DNA of 5,706 nucleotides. It comes from UMGS1649 sp964481385 (GTDB lineage: Bacteria; Bacillota; Clostridia; TANB77; CAG-465). The notes below the pieces were generated by a model, which saw only the letters and a list, made by a program, of their open reading frames with translations, was not told where the DNA came from and did no database searches. Of the stretch, positions 1 to 5,706 are shown in pieces (position 1 is the first letter of the stretch; every line of letters starts with the position of its first letter). The DNA is taken from positions 1 through 5,706 of the forward strand of contig CAYZTN010000064.1 of assembly GCA_964481385.1 (NCBI GenBank). Direction: 5' to 3'. The position numbers and the translations under genes are program-made.

Positions 1-32
1 TAAAAATTATGTCACCCAATATTCTTCAAAAT

Positions 33-96
33 CTATTTTTGTGATTTTATCCTGACAGAAAGACAGTTGAGGTTGACATATAAATCACAAAAATAG
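33..96. repeat. Perfect 15-bp inverted repeat, candidate operator
   Basis: The left arm CTATTTTTGTGATTT (33-47) and right arm AAATCACAAAAATAG (82-96) are exact reverse complements separated by 34 bases. The right arm fills the promoter spacer: it starts three bases after the -35 hexamer (73-78) and ends directly before the -10 hexamer (97-102). The arm centres are about 49 bp apart, close to five helical turns, so a protein bound to both arms could loop the DNA or block polymerase. The pairing is seen directly; the operator role is inferred. It could instead act as a hairpin at the end of an upstream transcript. I see no good divergent -10 on the minus strand next to the left arm. Confidence 0.6.
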
Positions 97-102
97 TATA
101 AT
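73..102 (+). promoter_or_regulatory. Sigma-A-type promoter of the sensor operon
   Basis: A perfect -35 hexamer TTGACA (73-78) and a perfect -10 hexamer TATAAT (97-102) are 18 bp apart. Transcription would begin near 109, leaving a leader of about 50 bases before the ATG at 161. With both hexamers at consensus this should be a strong promoter unless repressed, which fits the inverted-repeat arm occupying its spacer. Confidence 0.85.
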
Positions 103-114
103 AGACAAAGAAAA

Positions 115-138
115 CATTATACTTGCGGGTGTAGAATG
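115..138 (+). promoter_or_regulatory. Leader hairpin just after the predicted transcription start
   Basis: CATTATAC (115-122) pairs with GTAGAATG (131-138) with one A/G mismatch (119 against 134), leaving an eight-base loop TTGCGGGT. It begins a few bases after the predicted transcription start, so it could stabilise the 5' end of the mRNA. Seven pairs with one mismatch is modest and could be chance in AT-rich DNA. It matches no riboswitch class I know. Confidence 0.3.
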
Positions 139-160
139 TTAAGATTAAGGACGGGATAAA

Positions 161-1687
<1,527 letters not shown>

Positions 1688-1688
1688 T

Positions 1689-2828
1689 ATGGTTGCGAAT
1701 ATAATTTTACTATGTTTAGTATTAGTGGCACAGATATTAAAAATACTTGTAAAAAGAAGTATAATAGATAAAAATGTTATAGACTACTACTTAGAATATA
1801 TAGTAGCGGTAACTCTTTTTGTAGTTTTATTTTTTCATGCAGATATAGAAAAAGGCGTGTTGCCTACTGTGCTAGTGGTAAGCTTAATATATGAAGCAGC
1901 GTCTGGCATGTATATGTATTATAAATATTTCAAAAAAGAAAGCATAAAAGACTTCGCTATAAAAACTATAGTAGATACATCAGACTTTGGAATTCTGGTA
2001 TTGAAAGGTAAAAAAACAGACTTAATAAATAATACAATGTACGAAATTTTAAGAAAGCTAGATATAAAAAAAGAGTATGTTACAAATATAGCAAAAAAGT
2101 CCGAGAAACAGTTAAATGGTAACTATGTTGTTAAGGTGGAAGACAAACATTTCATGTTCTTAATAAATAAAAGTGAGATAATTGCTTTTGACGTAACAGA
2201 AGAATACAATTTACAAAACGAATTAAATGAACAAAATAAAAAGATAGAATGCAACAACAAAGAGTTAATAGCTGGAATTGAAAACATAGAGGAGCTAGAA
2301 AGGGAGAAAAATTTATTAAAGCTAAAAAATAAATATCACGATGTATTAGGTCAAAACCTGTCTGTATTGCAGCAGTATTTAAATAAACAAAATATTAGTC
2401 AAGAAAGTTTTGAAGAAATAAAATTTATGATTAAGAAGATGTTTGTAGATATTGAAGATACAGATGAGCCAAATATAAATTTAGAAAATTTAATAAAAAT
2501 ACATAAGAAGAACGGAACAAATATAAATATGATAGGAAAATTACCGCAAGATAAGAATGTAGCAAAGGTGTTTTTTGAAATTATACGAGAAGCAACTACA
2601 AATGCGATAAAGCATGCTGGTAGTACAAATATATTTGTCGAAATAAAAGACGTTCTAGAAGAAACAAGTATGGTAATAAAAAACGATGGTAAAAAACCAA
2701 ATGAGTTTATTACTGAAAACGAAGGAATAAAGGGAATGAGGAAAAAAGCAAATAAAATAAATGCCAGTTTTTATATAGAGACTGTACCTGAGTTTAGCGT
2801 AAACCTAATAATAAAAAACAAAAAATAA
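1689..2828 (+). CDS. Membrane sensor histidine kinase, NarL/HPK7 type
   Basis: This enzyme should autophosphorylate on a histidine and pass the phosphate to a response regulator. Hydrophobic segments at about residues 2-20, 36-49 and 57-77 form a short membrane anchor. A PAS-like region (about 92-172) ends in the FDVTEEYNL motif and leads into a coiled coil (173-213). The phospho-acceptor is H217, followed by D218, in KYHDVLGQNLSVL, typical of HisKA_3 dimerisation domains. The ATPase domain has the N-box REATTNAIKHA (300-310, with N305 and H309), NDG (332-334) as G1, and GIKGM (346-350) as G2. AAGGGGAG (1672-1679), inside the end of the preceding gene, is the ribosome binding site nine bases before ATG. 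One base separates it from that gene, so translation is probably coupled. A kinase of this type needs a NarL/LuxR-class regulator; none is present and a terminator follows directly. Confidence 0.88.
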   Translation: MVANIILLCLVLVAQILKILVKRSIIDKNVIDYYLEYIVAVTLFVVLFFHADIEKGVLPTVLVVSLIYEAASGMYMYYKYFKKESIKDFAIKTIVDTSDFGILVLKGKKTDLINNTMYEILRKLDIKKEYVTNIAKKSEKQLNGNYVVKVEDKHFMFLINKSEIIAFDVTEEYNLQNELNEQNKKIECNNKELIAGIENIEELEREKNLLKLKNKYHDVLGQNLSVLQQYLNKQNISQESFEEIKFMIKKMFVDIEDTDEPNINLENLIKIHKKNGTNINMIGKLPQDKNVAKVFFEIIREATTNAIKHAGSTNIFVEIKDVLEETSMVIKNDGKKPNEFITENEGIKGMRKKANKINASFYIETVPEFSVNLIIKNKK

Positions 2829-2830
2829 AA

Positions 2831-2857
2831 AATATAAATATAAATATAAATATAAAA
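2831..2857. repeat. AATATA hexamer tandem repeat
   Basis: Four exact copies of AATATA followed by AAA lie directly after the kinase stop codon and before the terminator stem. This is a simple-sequence tract in the 3' untranslated region, likely to vary in copy number. No function is evident. Confidence 0.7.
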
Positions 2858-2858
2858 C

Positions 2859-2893
2859 AAAAAAACTGTGACAATTTTGTAACAGCTTTTTTT
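2859..2893 (+). terminator. Intrinsic terminator of the sensor operon
   Basis: CTGTGACA (2866-2873) pairs with TGTAACAG (2878-2885) with one G/A mismatch and a short loop. The stem is flanked by seven A (2859-2865) and seven T (2887-2893), which can extend it with one bulged C at 2886. The T-run makes it a normal rho-independent terminator on the + strand, and the A-run could allow action in the opposite direction. Confidence 0.75.
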
Positions 2894-2945
2894 GCAAGTG
2901 CCAAAAAGTGCAAAAAAGAACACAAAATTTGCACTAAATGTACAA

Positions 2946-2974
2946 TTGTTTTTGAAATGCGTGTGTGGTATAAA
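2946..2974 (+). promoter_or_regulatory. Extended -10 promoter candidate for the exported protein
   Basis: TGG precedes TATAAA (2969-2974), forming an extended -10 element, with a weak -35 TTGTTT (2946-2951) 17 bp upstream. Transcription would start near 2981 and leave a leader of about 120 bases. A rival -10, TATAAT at 3063-3068, lies nearer the gene but has only a poor -35. In DNA this AT-rich the choice is uncertain. Confidence 0.45.
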
Positions 2975-3050
2975 ATATGTGAAAGTTATTGTTTTTTATT
3001 ATATGACACATGCATAGATTTTTATAAAATATAGTTTTAATTATGAATAA

Positions 3051-3066
3051 TATATGACGTTATATA
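3051..3066. repeat. 16-bp near-palindrome, possible operator
   Basis: TATATGACGTTATATA pairs with itself at seven of eight positions around a central ACGT; the only mismatch is G3056 against T3061. It overlaps a TATAAT (3063-3068) that could be a proximal -10 element, a usual place for a repressor site. Most of the symmetry is in A/T bases, so chance is quite possible. Confidence 0.3.
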
Positions 3067-3101
3067 ATAAAACATAATAGTGAAATAGAGGAGGAAAGAA
3101 A

Positions 3102-3713
3102 ATGGAAAAGAAAAAAATCTTGATTATTGCTATAATAGCAGTTGCAGTAATTGCAGCAGTTGTATTAGCAGTTGTATTAGCAGGTGGTGAGTCTGCACCA
3201 GAAAATTTAACTACGGAGGTAAGTTTAGATACTTGGTACGCTAAAACAACATTTACAGTTCCAGCAACCAAAAATGAGAATAATGAATTAGAATCAACTT
3301 ATAAAGTAGAAGAAGAAACAAAAAGCGGTGCTGACTGCGGAATTGCTAATGATAAAGTAGCAATAGAGCTTAAATATTCAAGCTGGTCATACACATCATA
3401 TGCTAATTACAAAGCAAAATATGGAGATAAAGCAGGAAGCTATGCAAATTATCTTGAATATTTAAAAGATGCTGAATTTGATAGCCAAAAAACTTTAAAA
3501 TCACAAAATGTAAAAGAAGTAAAAATTGGAGAATACAACGCAATTCAACAAAAGTATATGGGAAATATGAGATATACACTAGATGTTGAAGGCTCAAAAG
3601 GGAAAATTGAACTTGTAATTGCACCTGTAAATGAAGGTGATAAAGTTGATGATTTATTAACAGACGCAGAAATAAGCGCAATTATCAATTCTATAAAAGT
3701 AGAAGTAAAATAG
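3102..3713 (+). CDS. Membrane-anchored exported protein of unknown function
   Basis: I do not recognise the family. Three lysines (residues 3-5) precede one hydrophobic helix (about 6-27), rich in Ala, Val and Ile. It is followed by GGESAPEN and a soluble acidic/lysine-rich domain of about 175 residues. This fits an N-terminally anchored protein with its bulk outside the cell. There is no lipobox cysteine, so it is not a lipoprotein, and no LPXTG-like sorting signal. Alternating hydrophobic patterns suggest a beta-rich fold, with a helical tail near DLLTDAEISAIINSI (184-198). SYANY occurs twice (99-103, 113-117). There is one cysteine, C79. GAGGAGG (3088-3094) lies seven bases before the ATG, a strong ribosome binding site. 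A terminator lies before it and a hairpin after it, so it may be transcribed alone. It could be a sensed or secreted partner of a neighbouring system, but nothing shows this. Confidence 0.8.
   Translation: MEKKKILIIAIIAVAVIAAVVLAVVLAGGESAPENLTTEVSLDTWYAKTTFTVPATKNENNELESTYKVEEETKSGADCGIANDKVAIELKYSSWSYTSYANYKAKYGDKAGSYANYLEYLKDAEFDSQKTLKSQNVKEVKIGEYNAIQQKYMGNMRYTLDVEGSKGKIELVIAPVNEGDKVDDLLTDAEISAIINSIKVEVK
3156..3179 (+). repeat. 12-bp tandem duplication within the membrane helix
   Basis: GCAGTTGTATTA occurs twice in direct succession (3156-3167, 3168-3179), followed by a further GCAG. It encodes the AVVLAVVLA part of the membrane-anchor helix. Because 12 is a multiple of three, copy changes would only lengthen or shorten the helix. 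Confidence 0.7.
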
Positions 3714-3736
3714 TTAAGAAAAATTAGCTTGAATAC

Positions 3737-3772
3737 AGTGCAAAAGAAGTGGTTAAGCCACTTCTTTGTACT
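3737..3772 (+). terminator. Strong hairpin after the exported-protein gene, weak T-tract
   Basis: AAAGAAGTGG (3743-3752) and CCACTTCTTT (3758-3767) form ten perfect pairs with the loop TTAAG. Past a bulged A at 3742, five more pairs (3737-3741 with 3768-3772, one of them G-T) can extend the stem. The only T-rich bases are inside the stem, and GTACTAAG follows, so termination may be partial. Since no good promoter is visible between here and the next gene, some read-through into the zinc-finger genes is plausible. It could also protect the 3' end of the mRNA. Confidence 0.6.
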
Positions 3773-3841
3773 AAGATATACCTAAAAAGGAAAGAGTAAA
3801 AGATAGAAAAAAGGAAATAGAAATAGAAAGGAATGAGTTTT
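3773..3841 (+). promoter_or_regulatory. Purine-rich leader and RBS of the first zinc-finger gene
   Basis: The stretch is almost all purine and holds several Shine-Dalgarno-like stretches, including AAAGG at 3786-3790 and AAGGA at 3811-3815. The one that decides the start is AAAGGA (3827-3832): it lies nine bases before the ATG at 3842 but directly abuts the ATG at 3833, too close to serve it. No convincing -35/-10 pair was found here, so the gene may depend on read-through from upstream or on an atypical promoter. Confidence 0.5.
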
Positions 3842-4705
3842 ATGGGACTATTTTCAAAAGAAGAGTGTGAGTTTTGTAAACAAAAAGTAGGAATATTATC
3901 TAGGAAAAAATTAAGAGATAAGAAATATATCTGTAAAGAATGCGAGAAAAATTGCAGTGCATTTATAGAGATTTCAAAATTTGATTCAGAGTATGCAAAG
4001 CAACATATGGAATATATGAAAAAACAAGATTTGCTATATAAAAAGGAATTTGAAACATTGTCAAAGGAAGAAAAAGTATCTGCTATGTATCAATTCGAAG
4101 GTTTGGTTTTTGCAGATAGTATAGCAATGTTTGAGATTATTACACCAAAGGCTAAAAAGAAAAACTATAAAGAATTGTTTAGATATGACCAAATAAAAAA
4201 TTATGAAATATATAAAGTTGCAAATAGTCAAGAAGGTGGAAAAAAATATTCTGAAATAGGTGTTAAAATTGACTTCTATTGTAGAGAAGGAATAAGTACA
4301 CTAGGAATGAGCGAAGACGAAAAAGGAGCTTCACACCCATATTTAGAAACAATTAAAATATGTTATGGAAAAAATGTAAACGATATATGCAACTTAGAAA
4401 CAGTAGTAAACCATTTAGACAAGATATTTTTAAGAGAGCCTACATTTAAGTCAGTAGGAAGAAGTATAAAAGAATCTTTCACAGGTACAGAAACAGAAAA
4501 AAGAAATATAAAGCAAGGAGCAGATATGTTAAAAGCGTTAGGCGGACTTGCAAAAGCAAAAATGAGCGGAAATGAAGATGCAATGGAATCAGCCAAAGCA
4601 AATATGAAAGATAATTTGGCGGGAGTAGTAAATTCAGCTAGCGGAAACAGAATAGAGTATAAAAAGATTGCAGATTCAGTAGAAAAAAGAGTATGGGGAG
4701 AGTGA
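3842..4705 (+). CDS. DUF4428-like zinc-finger protein, paralogue 1
   Basis: This 287-aa, probably cytosolic protein has no signal peptide or membrane helix. Its N-terminus has two cysteine pairs, C9-x2-C12 and C31-x2-C34, in the GILSRKKLRDK setting typical of the DUF4428 putative zinc-binding module. A charged helical linker (about 45-78) leads into a beta-rich middle domain (about 82-195) with FRYDQIKNYEI (113-123) and HPYLETIKI (165-173). The C-terminal part (about 205-287) is helical and rich in Ala, Lys, Met and Gly and has no counterpart in the next gene. An upstream in-frame ATG at 3833 would add three residues. I chose 3842 because of ribosome-binding-site spacing and because the next gene starts with the same MGLFSK. 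The gene ends TGA-TAA in frame. The family's function is not known to me; metal binding is inferred from the cysteines. Confidence 0.8.
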   Translation: MGLFSKEECEFCKQKVGILSRKKLRDKKYICKECEKNCSAFIEISKFDSEYAKQHMEYMKKQDLLYKKEFETLSKEEKVSAMYQFEGLVFADSIAMFEIITPKAKKKNYKELFRYDQIKNYEIYKVANSQEGGKKYSEIGVKIDFYCREGISTLGMSEDEKGASHPYLETIKICYGKNVNDICNLETVVNHLDKIFLREPTFKSVGRSIKESFTGTETEKRNIKQGADMLKALGGLAKAKMSGNEDAMESAKANMKDNLAGVVNSASGNRIEYKKIADSVEKRVWGE

Positions 4706-4709
4706 TAAT

Positions 4710-5534
4710 ATGGGACTATTCAGTAAAAAGAAATGTGATATTTGCGGAGCAGATATTGGACTTTTGTCAAATAAAAAACTAAAAGACGGTAATATGTGTA
4801 AAGATTGTTCAAAAAAATTATCTGTATGGTTTGACGAAGCAAAGCATTCAACAGTAGAAGATATTAAAAGTCAACTATCTGCGAGAGAAGAAAATAGAAA
4901 AAAGTTAGAGAGTTTTGAAACTACATATGCGTTTGGTGAATTTGGTTGTATTTTGATAGACGAAAAAAACAAACAATTTGTAGCCTTAGCAGATACTAGT
5001 GACGGTTTTATGAAAAGCTGTAAAACAGTAACATCAATAGACCAGATTATAGATAAAAACCCAGATATTATTAGTTTTTCACAAATTGAAAATGTAGATA
5101 TAGATATAATAGAGACTTCATTTGAAGAAAAACAAACTGTAAATGGAGAACAAGTTAGCTACAACCCAAAACATATTACATATATGGAATCATTTGCTTT
5201 AAAAATAGAAGTAAATCACCCATATGTAAAAAATATATATATTCAACTTGAAAATGGTGCGGTTCAAATACCATGTGATGAGCCAAGAAGGCTGTCAACA
5301 GCACAACAAAAAGTTGCTACTTGGTTGCTTGATTTGCCAGAAGCAAGAATAGAAAACCAAGAAAGAGCATATACACATAATTCTTTCAAAGACATGATAT
5401 TAAGAAATCCTTATAATTTACCAGATTATTCATTTGGATTTAAATGCAGCATAAGAAATAAAAAGGAAATAGAAAGATACAGATGTATGCTTCTTATGAC
5501 TAAACAAATAAAAGAAGTATTAGAACAAAAATAG
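4710..5534 (+). CDS. DUF4428-like zinc-finger protein, paralogue 2
   Basis: This 274-aa soluble protein is a diverged copy of the preceding one. It begins MGLFSKKKCDICG with C9-x2-C12 and C30-x2-C33 around GLLSNKKLKDG, a clear DUF4428-type cysteine module that probably binds one zinc ion. A helical linker (about 48-68) is followed by a beta-rich region (about 72-172) in which ISFSQIENVDI (111-121) and HPYVKNIYI (160-168) align with the same motifs in paralogue 1. The C-terminus (about 188-274) differs from paralogue 1 and ends in a lysine-rich helix. The start lies four bases after the previous stop; GGGGAG (4695-4700), inside the previous gene, is its ribosome binding site, so the two are cotranscribed and probably translationally coupled. 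The middle domain could be a PH-like fold, but I cannot prove this. The cellular role is unknown. Confidence 0.82.
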   Translation: MGLFSKKKCDICGADIGLLSNKKLKDGNMCKDCSKKLSVWFDEAKHSTVEDIKSQLSAREENRKKLESFETTYAFGEFGCILIDEKNKQFVALADTSDGFMKSCKTVTSIDQIIDKNPDIISFSQIENVDIDIIETSFEEKQTVNGEQVSYNPKHITYMESFALKIEVNHPYVKNIYIQLENGAVQIPCDEPRRLSTAQQKVATWLLDLPEARIENQERAYTHNSFKDMILRNPYNLPDYSFGFKCSIRNKKEIERYRCMLLMTKQIKEVLEQK

Positions 5535-5566
5535 AATATAATTTAAATATTTCAAATATAAAAATA

Positions 5567-5594
5567 TTGACTTTTGTGAGTAATGAAATATAAT
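5567..5594 (+). promoter_or_regulatory. Sigma-A-type promoter of the SPFH-like gene
   Basis: TTGACT (5567-5572, five of six consensus bases) and a perfect TATAAT (5589-5594) are 16 bp apart. Transcription would start near 5601, giving a leader of about 25 bases with the ribosome binding site AAAGAGGG (5612-5619) seven bases before the ATG. The region just before it (5535-5566) is AT-rich and shows no GC-containing terminator stem, so read-through from the zinc-finger genes may add to expression. Confidence 0.75.
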
Positions 5595-5626
5595 TTTATT
5601 ATATAGTAAAGAAAGAGGGTATTTAT

Positions 5627-5706
5627 ATGGGATTTATTAAAGCATTCGCAGGAGCACTTGGCGGAACATTTGCAGATCAATGGAAAGATTTTATAGTACC
5701 AAGAAG
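5627..5706 (+). CDS. SPFH/stomatin-like protein, N-terminal fragment
   Basis: The reading frame is open to the end of the window, giving 26 complete codons and two bases of the next. The N-terminus contains GALGGTFADQWKDF (9-22). From memory, this A-x-G-A-x-G-G-x-x-A-D-Q-W-K pattern is characteristic of the start of the SPFH-domain proteins of Firmicutes related to YdjI, often labelled virion core protein or stomatin/prohibitin-like. Full-length members are usually 300-400 residues, with the SPFH domain next and often a C-terminal zinc ribbon; that part lies outside the window. It has its own promoter and a good ribosome binding site. Next to two zinc-finger paralogues it suggests a membrane-associated module. 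The assignment rests on 26 residues only. Confidence 0.6.
   Translation, partial: MGFIKAFAGALGGTFADQWKDFIVPR

Larger units (their letters stand above)
2894..3101. other. Non-coding upstream region of the exported-protein gene
   Basis: This 208-bp gap holds no convincing gene. It contains an inverted repeat AGTGCAAA (2907-2914) / TTTGCACT (2928-2935) with a 13-base spacer, preceded by a related GCAAGTGCC (2894-2902). It also has an extended -10 promoter candidate (2946-2974), a direct repeat TATATGAC (3000-3007 and 3051-3058), and a near-palindrome (3051-3066). The length and the dyads suggest regulated expression of the downstream gene, but no known riboswitch or factor site is recognised. 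Confidence 0.5.

Noticed and set aside
63..71. ACAGTTGAG next to the -35, resembling an AgrA/LytTR half-site
   Set aside because: No second half-site is found at the required 12-13 bp spacing, and the kinase here is of NarL/HPK7 type, not AgrC type.
2957..3034. A 25-codon + strand reading frame with three cysteines in the intergenic region
   Set aside because: There is no ribosome binding site before its ATG, it overlaps the best promoter -10 candidate, and its length is ordinary for chance in this composition.
3041..3271. Minus-strand frame of 76 codons overlapping the start of the exported-protein gene
   Set aside because: It is the complement of the anchor helix and upstream region, with no Shine-Dalgarno sequence and low-complexity Thr/Ala/Ile/Phe content.
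3498..3508. AAATCACAAAA inside the exported-protein gene, matching 11 bases of the inverted-repeat arm
   Set aside because: It lies within coding sequence (Lys-Ser-Gln-Asn codons) and is AT-rich; most likely coincidence.
3403..3681. Minus-strand frame of 92 codons inside the exported-protein gene
   Set aside because: It is a Leu/Phe/His-rich antisense shadow of a gene with a good start and ribosome binding site.
4363..4596. Minus-strand frame of 77 codons inside zinc-finger paralogue 1
   Set aside because: It is antisense to a region conserved in style with the neighbouring gene and has no translation signal.
5535..5566. Repeated AAATAT-type words after paralogue 2, considered as a terminator
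   Set aside because: The possible stems are A/T only, short and without a T-run, so termination is not supported.

Overview
The window is very AT-rich, compactly organised bacterial DNA with strong Shine-Dalgarno sequences, consensus sigma-A-type promoters and the standard code (TGA is used as a stop). With the protein families present, this points to a low-GC Firmicute, most likely of the class Clostridia. All genes I can support lie on the + strand.

Region 1 (1-2893) is a two-gene signalling operon. A strong promoter (73-102) has its spacer filled exactly by one arm of a perfect 15-bp inverted repeat. It drives a 508-aa seven-transmembrane protein related to the 7TM sensor part of histidine kinases, but without a recognisable phospho-acceptor histidine or ATP-binding boxes. 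One base later follows a 379-aa membrane histidine kinase of the NarL/HPK7 type with complete H, N and G boxes. The likely arrangement is a receptor (gene 1) signalling with or through a kinase (gene 2). No response regulator lies in the window, and the operon ends at an intrinsic terminator (2859-2893).

Region 2 (2894-3772) holds a 208-bp upstream region with an extended -10 promoter candidate and small dyads. It precedes a 203-aa membrane-anchored, outward-facing protein of unknown function, followed by a strong hairpin with no classical T-run.

Region 3 (3773-5706) carries two adjacent, translationally linked paralogues (287 and 274 aa). Both start with the same MGLFSK plus a four-cysteine zinc-finger module (DUF4428-like) and share a beta-rich middle domain with an HPY motif. 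After a fresh promoter, the first 26 codons of a gene resembling SPFH/stomatin-like (YdjI-type) proteins run off the window end. The cluster may be a membrane-associated zinc-finger/SPFH module; its function is unknown to me.

No tRNA, rRNA, CRISPR array, insertion sequence or phage gene was seen. The most interesting points are the split receptor/kinase pair without a regulator, the inverted repeat built into its promoter, and the zinc-finger paralogues beside an SPFH-like gene.
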